Of a DNA stretch of 64,000 nucleotides, positions 44,998-53,247 are shown in pieces. Numbering within the stretch: the first letter of the stretch is position 1; each line of letters starts with the position of its first letter. Origin of the DNA: Ardenticatenaceae bacterium. Lineage in GTDB: Bacteria > Chloroflexota > Anaerolineae > Promineifilales > Promineifilaceae. The stretch spans positions 1 to 64,000 of the forward strand of contig JACKBV010000025.1 of NCBI GenBank assembly GCA_020634315.1, read 5' to 3'. The notes beneath the pieces were generated by a model. That model had not been told where the DNA came from, ran no database searches, and worked only from the letters and a program-made list of their open reading frames with translations. The position numbers and the translations under genes were made by a program.

Positions 44998-45882
44998 TTA
45001 CACCACATCCGCAAATGTTTTTTCCATACGACGGAAATAAAACGCACCGCTCACCAAAAGCACGGTCGCCACAACTGCTGAAACCGCCACAATCAAGCCC
45101 GGCGCATTATCCGTCCCCAACAGCGCCCAGCGGAACCCTTCAACGACGCCAGCCATAGGATTAATGCCGTATATCGTGCGCCACGGCTCCTCTAACAGAC
45201 GGCTAGAATAGGCAATTGGCGTAATAAACAGCCAAATTTGCACTAAAAACGGCACCACATAGCGCACATCACGGAACTGCACGTTCATAGCTGACAGCCA
45301 AAAACTGGCTCCCAAACAGGTGACAAAGGCCAATAACAGGAATAACGGCAGCCACAACACATTAATGGTGGGCGTTACACCGTAATAGAACATCATCACT
45401 AGTAAAACAACAAACGCAAGTACAAAATCAACGATACCGGCAGCAACGGCCGCTATTGGCATTGCCAGACGTGGGAAATAAATCTTCTTCACCATGTTTG
45501 AGTTTTGCACAAGCGAATTTGATGCCTGCGTCAACCCATTGGCAAAAAATGTCCAGGGCACTAAAGCGGCATAACTAAAAATCGGATAAGGCAGCCCGTC
45601 AGAAGGGACTTGTGCCAACCGTCCAAAAAACAAACTAAAGACGACCATCGTAAAAAACGGCTGAATCACAGCCCACGACGCCCCTAAAATAGTTTGCTTA
45701 TAACGGACTTTAATGTCTCGCCAGACAAAAAAGAAAAGGAGTTCACGATACTCCCACATCTCTCGCAATCCTAGCGAAACCCACCCTTTTGAGGGCACAA
45801 TGTCCACAATAGGCACATTGGCCGGTAAAGGTTTTAACTGGCCTGAGCCAGCGACTTGACTATTAGCTTCTTGTGTTAACAT
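44998..45882 (-). CDS. wzm: Polysaccharide ABC exporter permease
   Basis: 294 residues, ABC-2 type with six membrane segments. Motif ELLFFFVWRDIKVRYKQTILG near the N-terminus and NPMAGVVEGFRWALLG near the C-terminus are Wzm/TagG hallmarks. It moves undecaprenyl-linked glycan across the membrane with Wzt. Spacing of six bases to the ATPase. Confidence 0.93.
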   Translation of the reverse strand: MLTQEANSQVAGSGQLKPLPANVPIVDIVPSKGWVSLGLREMWEYRELLFFFVWRDIKVRYKQTILGASWAVIQPFFTMVVFSLFFGRLAQVPSDGLPYPIFSYAALVPWTFFANGLTQASNSLVQNSNMVKKIYFPRLAMPIAAVAAGIVDFVLAFVVLLVMMFYYGVTPTINVLWLPLFLLLAFVTCLGASFWLSAMNVQFRDVRYVVPFLVQIWLFITPIAYSSRLLEEPWRTIYGINPMAGVVEGFRWALLGTDNAPGLIVAVSAVVATVLLVSGAFYFRRMEKTFADVV

Positions 45883-45914
45883 GAATTCTCTCTCACAATC
45901 AAGACTTGGTTTAT

Positions 45915-48677
45915 TTATTTTTTATTTGCAATCCGCAGCCCAACAACAAAAATGACGCCCACCAATAACACCGCCGGTATGATACTTAAAACGATACTAC
46001 CAGCCATATCGTTGGTGCTAAATGGCCCGATGCTGAAGCCGCTGGTTTTTTCATCACTTGTCGGAAATGTCAACGCAGGCGTGGGTGTTGCTTCTAGCGT
46101 TGCCGTTGCCACCGGTAACGGCGTTGCCGTTGGCGTCAGCGTGGGTAATGCTGTTGGCGTCACCGCGGGGGTTGCCCATACCCGCTGCGTATATGAAATA
46201 TTCTGCCACAATTGATCCAATTCGACATCTTGTATCAGGCTGGCAAAAATGACGCCCACATAGCCAGATGGATCCACAACGGCCGCCACTTCGCTCGCCG
46301 AAAAGGCTGTTTCATCCAGGGGAAGGCGTTCCGCCTCTTGCCACTGGCTGTCTTGCCACAGCCATTCCTGCAAGAAAACACGAGCTTCGCTGTCTGATAA
46401 CAGTTGCAGCAGATGCAGTTCTTGCCCGGCATCCACAATTAAGTCGGCTGGCCCGGCTTGTGCGGTTGGATCCGTCACGCGCAGTGGGTTGCCCCAGGAC
46501 AAGCCGCCATCATCCGATGCCGAGTCCCAAAGTGCCAATTGATCTTCTTCTTTGGCTAACCAGGCGAGGTGCAGCACACGCTCGCCAACACTCACAATTT
46601 TGTACCAGACAACCGGGTCTTCTGTCATTAACTGTGGCTCTGACCAGGTTTGTCCGCCATCTGTGGAAGAGGCATACACTAATGACAAGACACCAGCGCC
46701 ACCAGGAATGGTCTCTTGAGTCCAAACGACATGCAGTGTTTTGGAGCCGGTTAGGGTAAGCACTGGAGAACCAACCCTCGCCCAAGCAGCCGCTTCTGCA
46801 TCGAAGACAAAGGCGGGAACTGACCAGGTATCCCCATTATCAAACGATGACATGATGTAAATGCCCCGTTTCTCATTTAAGGGGACGGCATAGGTGACGT
46901 AGAGCGTGCCATCGGGGGAAATGGCTATTTCTGGATTGCTGGCTCCACTAACGGCCGTTGACGACAAAGCAATCGGCTCAATCCATTCCGTAATTGATGA
47001 GGCGCGTTCAGCGACAGCCCGGCTAAAATAAATTTCGCCCGATACACCACCACTCCACACGGCAAAGAGTATGCCATCCTGGTTCGCTGCCACAGATGGT
47101 TGATCGGTTTTGCCAATGGGCGATGTGAGAATAGGACGGGGCGCAGCCCAACGCTCACCTTCATAGCGGGAGTAATAAATGGCATTGCCATTGCCGGTAG
47201 CAGGTTGTGCCAAAGGCTGAGTGGCGACGGGTTGATCAGATTCGCTCCAAAAGGCGTGTAAACGGCCGTCTCCCCCCGCAACCAATCGTGGCAGCAGCAG
47301 CTTCACCTGGCTGTAAACCAGTGACGCCGGCGTGCTCCACACAGGCGTTGGCTCAAAACGGCTTGACCAATCCTCCAGCACCCCCAACGAGCGTTCCACC
47401 ACCCAAACATCTGTCACCTGATTCAAGCCACAAGTCAGGGCTAACAATTGATTCCCCTGCACTACGGCAAGTTGATAACAAGTGACAGCGACTTCGCGCA
47501 AACTTTGCGGGTCAGAGAAACGGGCGAGCGGTTCCTGCAAAGCAGCTTCGCTCCACTGTGCGCCATCCCACGCCTGGAGATAATGCTCGCTGCGCACCTC
47601 TGTCAACAAAAACAAGAGATTGGCATTTGTGCGCAGCAAAGAATTAGAGGAAGGGCAGTCACGTGAATCGCTAAAAGCGACCTGTCGCGCTTCCCAGTTT
47701 GCGCCACGATCCGCAGACCACTGATGATAGTAGGCGCAGTTCTCGCCCTGATGGTAGGCACGCCACACGAGATGCACGGCATTATCAAAAGCAATGACAT
47801 TGATGTCCCCTGGGCCAGACACATTGGGATCATCTTCTGTTTCCCGCTGGTCAATGACAGTTGGCGTCTGCCAACTGCCGCCATTATCCAGGGTACGGCT
47901 AAAGAAAACTTGATCGAGGAGTGGGTTATCCCAAACGAGAAAGATACCGTTGTCGGCTGTAGCAAGTTGAACGTGAACGGCCGTTTCCCCTAACGCCCGG
48001 TAATAATCCGATGTATACACGGCAAAAGCATCCGTCCACGTCGCGCCGCCATCTTCAGATTGGCGGTAATAGATACCCGCCGGGAAATCCCCTTCGCTAA
48101 TGGGACGCAAATAGGCAAGATGGAAACGGCCGTCGTCCGCCAGCGACACAGCAAAACGCCCGGCCACAGACGCTACAGTCTGGACAGGCGTCCAACTTGC
48201 CAACAAAGTAAACTCAGCTATTGGAGCACGGCTATATAGGAGTACACCCTCATAGCCAATCCAAAACGCATGAATAAAACCGTTATTGTCGGCAATTAAG
48301 GTCGGCGTGTAACCAATAAATATGTCTGATGCGGCAGCCGGGCTGTCCGGTGGCGGCGGCACAAAGGGCAAATCAGCGGCGACCGGTTCACTCCAGGAAC
48401 GGCCGTTTGCCGCAGCACTGCTGCTCCCCGTCATGTACATAAACCCATCAATCGTGTCTTCCCACAACAAGTGGATCGTTCCCGATGGGTCAATGACAAA
48501 AGCCGGGTCAACGGCCGTACCCGATTGCGACAAATTTAATGGCTCCTGCCACACAACCTCTTCGGTTGTCTGAGCGCCCACCCGCAGCACTGTACTCACA
48601 GCCAGCAGCACGGCAAACAAGCCTAACAAACGTAACAAAACTGATGAATAGCGCATATTAGTCACGCTTCTGATCAT
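45915..48677 (-). CDS. Large surface-anchored Asp-box propeller protein
   Basis: 920 residues, a double-size relative of the protein at 39524. A signal segment (about 9-36) precedes two or more propeller-like repeats with many Asp boxes (SEDGGATW, SADRGANW, SFDNGDTW, STDGGQTW, SDDGGLSW). A Thr/Pro linker (TPTALPTLTPTATPLP...) and a C-terminal membrane helix ending RIANKK follow. It is 32 bases upstream of wzm, so it is made with the exporter. It may capture or organise the exported glycan. An ATG at 48656 is an alternative start. Confidence 0.8.
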   Translation of the reverse strand: MIRSVTNMRYSSVLLRLLGLFAVLLAVSTVLRVGAQTTEEVVWQEPLNLSQSGTAVDPAFVIDPSGTIHLLWEDTIDGFMYMTGSSSAAANGRSWSEPVAADLPFVPPPPDSPAAASDIFIGYTPTLIADNNGFIHAFWIGYEGVLLYSRAPIAEFTLLASWTPVQTVASVAGRFAVSLADDGRFHLAYLRPISEGDFPAGIYYRQSEDGGATWTDAFAVYTSDYYRALGETAVHVQLATADNGIFLVWDNPLLDQVFFSRTLDNGGSWQTPTVIDQRETEDDPNVSGPGDINVIAFDNAVHLVWRAYHQGENCAYYHQWSADRGANWEARQVAFSDSRDCPSSNSLLRTNANLLFLLTEVRSEHYLQAWDGAQWSEAALQEPLARFSDPQSLREVAVTCYQLAVVQGNQLLALTCGLNQVTDVWVVERSLGVLEDWSSRFEPTPVWSTPASLVYSQVKLLLPRLVAGGDGRLHAFWSESDQPVATQPLAQPATGNGNAIYYSRYEGERWAAPRPILTSPIGKTDQPSVAANQDGILFAVWSGGVSGEIYFSRAVAERASSITEWIEPIALSSTAVSGASNPEIAISPDGTLYVTYAVPLNEKRGIYIMSSFDNGDTWSVPAFVFDAEAAAWARVGSPVLTLTGSKTLHVVWTQETIPGGAGVLSLVYASSTDGGQTWSEPQLMTEDPVVWYKIVSVGERVLHLAWLAKEEDQLALWDSASDDGGLSWGNPLRVTDPTAQAGPADLIVDAGQELHLLQLLSDSEARVFLQEWLWQDSQWQEAERLPLDETAFSASEVAAVVDPSGYVGVIFASLIQDVELDQLWQNISYTQRVWATPAVTPTALPTLTPTATPLPVATATLEATPTPALTFPTSDEKTSGFSIGPFSTNDMAGSIVLSIIPAVLLVGVIFVVGLRIANKK

Positions 48678-48683
48678 ACCAGC

Positions 48684-50219
48684 TTAACGCTGGTATGGCT
48701 CATTAACCTCATCTAATTTTTGCGCCAATTCAGCCTGCAAATCAGCCGCAATTGCCGGTTTGGTTTCATATAAATTCGTCAATTCTTCCGCATCATCGGC
48801 GACATGATATAGCTCATACACATCGCCCTTCGCCAAACCGGTGTAATAGATCAATTTATAATCATCTTTGATCAATGTCGCGGTCGCTTTGTGCAAAGGC
48901 GCCTGTTTAGGATTACTCTTTGCCTCCAGCGCGAAAATAGAGCGATCCTGCGCCGGTTCCGCCGCGGCAAACGTCGGCAGCACCTGCCCTTCAGCCCAAT
49001 CGGGAATAGGTTGCCCCGTCAAGTGCAAAAATGTCGGCAGCAAATCCACGCAACTCGTATTGGTATAAACATCCTCACGCGTTTGCTGCCCCGGTTTTAC
49101 AATTAGCAGCGGCACATGCAGCAATGGGTCAAACAACGTCGTCGTCACATGTCCGCGGATGCCACGCTCAAACATTTCACCATGATCTGACGTCAGCACA
49201 AAGTATGTGTTGTCTAGTGCGCCGCTCGCCTCCAGCGAATCAAACAAAATGCCCAGCTCCGCATCAGCGTAAGCCAGATACTCATCATATTCGCGCCGTT
49301 GATTATTCAAATAGGTCTGATTGTTCCCCTGCGAGGCAAAATGATCCCCTTTGTCCGGGGGTTTCAACCCATCACCCACAAATATATCGACGAAATCACG
49401 GCGTGTTGTGTATGGCTCATGGGGTGGCAGCAAATGAAAATAGCCAAAGAATGGCTGCGGCAAACTTTTCACCTGCTCTTCCAACCAATTGATAGCATCT
49501 TCCAATACAAAAAAGAGGCTGTGTAAGTTCGGAATTCCGCGCGGGAACAAATCCGCATAGCCTTGCGTGATCTGTCGTTTGCTGGCGAACCGGCGTCCCT
49601 TGTCAACCATGGAGAGGAAAAGGGAAGCGGGTGGGGTCTCGCCACCGCGCAAAAAGAGCCATTCACTCCAAAAAGCAGGGCTGTAATCCTGGAAAAAGAG
49701 GCGATCCGCGAACTGCAAATCTGCCAGACACAATTCCCGCGTCTTCTTAAACAAATCCAGATCGCCCCGGAACTGGTGCAACAAAGACATCACCAGCAAG
49801 TTGTGTGTGTAAGCTGCCTTATAGTAATCATCGGGCAGCAGGCTAAACATGTTCTGCTCGGTAAAGCGCTCTTCCACCAACCCATGCAGGTGAAAAGCAC
49901 GATGCGACCAGGAGTAGGTTCCTGTCAGCAAGGAAGCGGTTCCTGGCGAAGTGAAGTTTGCCCCCGCACGATGGTTGTGAAACACGGTCGCACGATCGGC
50001 AATGCGTGCGATATTGGGCGTTGTTTCCCGATCATACCCATACAAAGATACGTGCTTGGCGGAAAGGGTATCAAACACCAGGACACAAATGTTCGGCCGG
50101 CTGGGATCGGGCTGCTGTGTTTTGAGCGCAGAAGCAATGTAAGGCCAGCTGACTTTCATCAAAGGCAAGGAGGCAGCAGGCAGGAATTTGAGAAAATCGC
50201 GACGACTTAGATTTGTCAC
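48684..50219 (-). CDS. Tat-exported sulfatase-like AP-superfamily protein
   Basis: 511 residues. N-terminus MTNLSRRDFLKFLPAAS is a twin-arginine signal (SRRDFLK), so it is folded and metal-loaded before export. Metal-site VLVFDTLSAKHV and LTSDHGEMFERG; nucleophile region ANFTSPGTASLLTG has Thr, not Cys/Ser, at the formylglycine position. It probably acts on the surface glycan as a phosphatase, phosphotransferase or sulfatase-like enzyme. GTG start with GGAG nine bases upstream. It precedes the large propeller gene by seven bases. Confidence 0.75.
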   Translation of the reverse strand: MTNLSRRDFLKFLPAASLPLMKVSWPYIASALKTQQPDPSRPNICVLVFDTLSAKHVSLYGYDRETTPNIARIADRATVFHNHRAGANFTSPGTASLLTGTYSWSHRAFHLHGLVEERFTEQNMFSLLPDDYYKAAYTHNLLVMSLLHQFRGDLDLFKKTRELCLADLQFADRLFFQDYSPAFWSEWLFLRGGETPPASLFLSMVDKGRRFASKRQITQGYADLFPRGIPNLHSLFFVLEDAINWLEEQVKSLPQPFFGYFHLLPPHEPYTTRRDFVDIFVGDGLKPPDKGDHFASQGNNQTYLNNQRREYDEYLAYADAELGILFDSLEASGALDNTYFVLTSDHGEMFERGIRGHVTTTLFDPLLHVPLLIVKPGQQTREDVYTNTSCVDLLPTFLHLTGQPIPDWAEGQVLPTFAAAEPAQDRSIFALEAKSNPKQAPLHKATATLIKDDYKLIYYTGLAKGDVYELYHVADDAEELTNLYETKPAIAADLQAELAQKLDEVNEPYQR

Positions 50220-50231
50220 AAACAGTCTCCT

Positions 50232-50801
50232 CTAAATATTGCGAATAATAACGATGATCAGCCCCACCACATCCAGAAAAATGTAGATGAAAGAGAGGAC
50301 GCCCAAACGCTGGACAAAGTTGTTGATGCCCGCTTCTAATTTGGGACGGCGATTGACGAACCAATAGCCAATGATGACAGCAATGAGGTAAGTTAATCCC
50401 CAAATAAGGGTGATAAACGGCCGTTTAAACTCAATGATCCAGGAATTGTATTGCAAAATGACAAACCAAATGGACGTGACAAACACAAGCATGGTGGACA
50501 AAGCCACAAATTTGTGCCGAAAGAAGCGTCCCGGAACAATAAACCCAAGCAGCACAATTCCTGCAAAGATGACACTCGTCTCAAGCAAGGCAAACATGAG
50601 AGAGTAAGAAATCACGCCAACCAAGTCCCAAATAGAAAGCCGCAGAATCCAGGCGGGCACCTCACGCATCACGTTGATAATGAGCCAGATGTGGATGGGA
50701 AAAGCGCAAGCAACAAACACATTCAACAGCGCTTGCCTGGATATACTGCGCGGCGCAGGTGCTTTTTTCGTCTCAACTGCTTGCTGATTAAAGGTAGCCA
50801 A
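50232..50801 (-). CDS. Small polytopic membrane protein
   Basis: 189 residues with about five hydrophobic segments after a polar N-terminus (MATFNQQAVETKKAPAPRS). No motif I know. It starts at a TTG that overlaps the upstream AP-fold gene by 14 bases, with GAGAGG upstream, and lies 12 bases before the Tat-exported enzyme. That tight placement implies it works with one or both, perhaps as a membrane partner or transporter. Confidence 0.7.
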   Translation of the reverse strand: MATFNQQAVETKKAPAPRSISRQALLNVFVACAFPIHIWLIINVMREVPAWILRLSIWDLVGVISYSLMFALLETSVIFAGIVLLGFIVPGRFFRHKFVALSTMLVFVTSIWFVILQYNSWIIEFKRPFITLIWGLTYLIAVIIGYWFVNRRPKLEAGINNFVQRLGVLSFIYIFLDVVGLIIVIIRNI

Positions 50802-52632
50802 GGCTTCTTAACCTCTCTTCAATTGCCTGTTCATCTTCGTCACCACTGGAAGTAGAGGGAGGGGCAGCGCCAGATGAATCGGGTTTAACGCCTATCGTTA
50901 GTTCGGGAATATCACGATAAGAGGGATTGGGGAAATTCTTGAGACCATCACTGCTGAAAATGACACCGGGAACAGCTTCAGGATTAATGCAATGGTCTGC
51001 GCCCCAATGGTCGTTGTTTGGTTCAATGCTGTGCGCTTTCCACTCACCCAGGCCGGTCTCTGCCGAAGCGCGATAACCGGGGGCAAAGCCAACCATCACA
51101 TCCGGGCCATACTCGGCCAATGGGCCATCAAAGGTTTCTTGCTGCCGCCATACTTTTTGCACGACGGGCTGACCGTCGGGGCCTTGCCACTGGAGCAAAT
51201 CGGCGCATAGTTTATCGAGAACGGCCGTTCTCTCACCCATCGACACCGACCCCTTCCCTTCACGCCCGGACAGGTTCAAATAAATACTGTTCAGGCCAAT
51301 GGCGTAAGCCTGCGTCTGCGCCCAATTCACTTTCGACAAGCCACCCGTCTCGGCTGGTGCTGTGGGCTGCATATAGCCATGATCAACTAACCAGCGATTG
51401 ACGTGTGCTTTGTGGTTAAATTCCGTAAAACCATGATCAGAGAGGACAACCAGGCGCGTTTTGTCCTTGAGGCCGCGTTGTTGTAAGCGTTCCTCAACAC
51501 GCCCCACAATGCCATCCAATTTTCCGTACCACGCTTCGATCACGTCAGGGCGATCACGCCAGAACATGTGCTGCACACGATCCATCGTGTCAAACACATT
51601 AGCCAGCACACCCTCCTTAAATTGATCGAGGTGATACATCAATATTTGCTCACGCTTGGCAACAATGTCATCGCACAAAGACAGGAATTGATCGTCGGTT
51701 ATACAACCATCTTCGAGAGCAGTTGTATCTTGCGGCCAGCCAAGCGTTAAGAATGGGCCACGCTCTTTCCAGGTTTTCTTCACAAAATCGCGGGGCGTGC
51801 CATAAGGCCAGGGAGAGCGTTCTGGATGAATTTGCAAAGGCAGCGCATAAATCTCTAAATAGGGTTTCGTTTGCTTCAAGATAAAACGGGTGATGGCGCG
51901 AATCGAGAAAAAGCGGCTGACTTTGAAGGAAAGCTCGATAATTGGACTCCACTGTCCGGCTTGCAAGGCTAACTGGTGTTTGTCCACTTGAATGTGCGCA
52001 GCGTGTTCATCGACTCTATCAATGTTGACGTCGATGGTTGAGGCTTCGACGCCATTTCGGGTTTTACGCATTGGGCCATGCAGCAAACCTTTGTAACGGC
52101 CGTTTCCCGTCGCCTGCAACACAAAAACAGGGGTTTTGCGCCCCTTTTCATGCACTAAATCTTGATCCGTCGTGAAAAACGTGCCCACACCCAGCCGCCC
52201 CAAAATATCGGGCGTGCCCAAACCGGGCAATGTACGCACAGGCGATTGCATCCGTGCCGGGAACAGGGCCGGCCACCACAACGCCGTCGCCGGGTATCCT
52301 TGTTTGACCGCCTGATCAAACAACGTCGTCACCTTAAACGGATAAGCAAAGCGCGTTCCGCCAAATCCACTTTCCGTCGGCAACAGGGACACATTTAACG
52401 CATAATTCGCCGGGTTACGATGGACAAAATCAAACATGCCATGCCCGCCAGGATTCAACCCGGTGGCAATACTCGTCCACGACACCTCACTCTGCGGCGG
52501 ATTAGAAACGGCAAATCGGGAATATTTACCGGCCGGTACATACTTACCAAGGTTGGGTAATTTACCCTGTTCATATAACCGCTCAAATGTGCGCGGTTCA
52601 AAAGCGTCTAAGCCAATAATTACTGCTCGCAT
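50788..52632 (-). CDS. Type I phosphodiesterase/AP-superfamily protein
   Basis: 614 residues. Metal site VIIGLDAFEPRT, nucleophile region NPPQSEVSWTSIATGLNPGG (Ser where the relative at 42030 has Thr), LSDHGFTEF, and NDHWGADH as the last ligands. It ends LRSLGYL. It is the larger relative of the 42030 protein. Such enzymes hydrolyse phosphodiesters; one possibility is trimming or transfer of phospho groups on a glycan carrier. Its 3' end overlaps the small membrane protein by 14 bases. Confidence 0.8.
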   Translation of the reverse strand: MRAVIIGLDAFEPRTFERLYEQGKLPNLGKYVPAGKYSRFAVSNPPQSEVSWTSIATGLNPGGHGMFDFVHRNPANYALNVSLLPTESGFGGTRFAYPFKVTTLFDQAVKQGYPATALWWPALFPARMQSPVRTLPGLGTPDILGRLGVGTFFTTDQDLVHEKGRKTPVFVLQATGNGRYKGLLHGPMRKTRNGVEASTIDVNIDRVDEHAAHIQVDKHQLALQAGQWSPIIELSFKVSRFFSIRAITRFILKQTKPYLEIYALPLQIHPERSPWPYGTPRDFVKKTWKERGPFLTLGWPQDTTALEDGCITDDQFLSLCDDIVAKREQILMYHLDQFKEGVLANVFDTMDRVQHMFWRDRPDVIEAWYGKLDGIVGRVEERLQQRGLKDKTRLVVLSDHGFTEFNHKAHVNRWLVDHGYMQPTAPAETGGLSKVNWAQTQAYAIGLNSIYLNLSGREGKGSVSMGERTAVLDKLCADLLQWQGPDGQPVVQKVWRQQETFDGPLAEYGPDVMVGFAPGYRASAETGLGEWKAHSIEPNNDHWGADHCINPEAVPGVIFSSDGLKNFPNPSYRDIPELTIGVKPDSSGAAPPSTSSGDEDEQAIEERLRSLGYL

Positions 52633-52644
52633 GCGTCCTTTATC

Positions 52645-52667
52645 AAGCTTGCCTTAACAGCAAGCTT
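52645..52667. repeat. Short inverted repeat upstream of the phosphodiesterase gene
   Basis: AAGCTTGC (52645-52652) and GCAAGCTT (52660-52667) with a seven-base spacer, 13 bases upstream of the ATG on the minus strand. It may be a regulatory stem or operator. Confidence 0.5.
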
Positions 52668-52710
52668 GCCTCATCCTCTATGCGATAAAACACATAACAC
52701 AAAACTGGAA

Positions 52711-52737
52711 ATAAAAATGAGCATAGCCATTATGCTC
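52711..52737 (-). terminator. Terminator of the small membrane protein gene
   Basis: On the minus strand GAGCATA, loop, TATGCTC is followed by a T-rich tail (ATTTTTATTT). It lies about 94 bases after the stop at 52831, so the small protein gene has its own 3' end ahead of the phosphodiesterase gene. Confidence 0.7.
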
Positions 52738-52830
52738 AAGATCATCTGGTCTTGTTCCCCTGCTAGCAAACAGGAACCATGATTTTCACTATATCCTGAT
52801 TACCAGTGGGAAACAATGTACGAAAGGGGA

Positions 52831-53094
52831 TTACTCATTGTCGGGGGCAGTTTCTTGCGCATTATCTTCCCCTTTGCGGAAGTTACGCATTAAACGCGCA
52901 AAACCCATTTTGATGCGGCTGGAGAAGAAGAAAATAACGCCAGACAACAAGGTGAAGGCAACGGCCAAAATCTGGAAAAGCATACCGCCAGTGTTGGGAT
53001 CAATGTAAGCAGTTGGCGCGGCATAGGCAGACTGAATACCAACAAACGTGATGAATGAAAGCAAGAAAACAGATGCTGTTGCAATTTTTTTCAT
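52831..53094 (-). CDS. Small secreted/membrane protein with YIDPNTG motif
   Basis: 87 residues. A signal-like segment MKKIATASVFLLSFITFVGI leads to AAPTAYIDPNTGGMLFQIL, a second hydrophobic segment and a charged C-terminus (FRKGEDNAQETAPDNE). I have seen a YIDPGTG-type small protein beside AP-fold and glycan genes, but its role is unknown to me. GAGGG precedes the ATG by nine bases; a terminator lies downstream. One idea is a membrane partner of the AP-fold enzymes. Confidence 0.65.
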   Translation of the reverse strand: MKKIATASVFLLSFITFVGIQSAYAAPTAYIDPNTGGMLFQILAVAFTLLSGVIFFFSSRIKMGFARLMRNFRKGEDNAQETAPDNE

Positions 53095-53247
53095 GTGATT
53101 TTTCCCTCGGCTGATGAAATAGGATGTTTACTAATGTTAACAGTATTCATTATGGACATGTATCTTACAATAGAGCTTTCGTCACAAGACTTGTATCTGT
53201 AACCGGGCAAGCGGATTACCGCTCACAGGTACGGAAAGAGTTGATTT

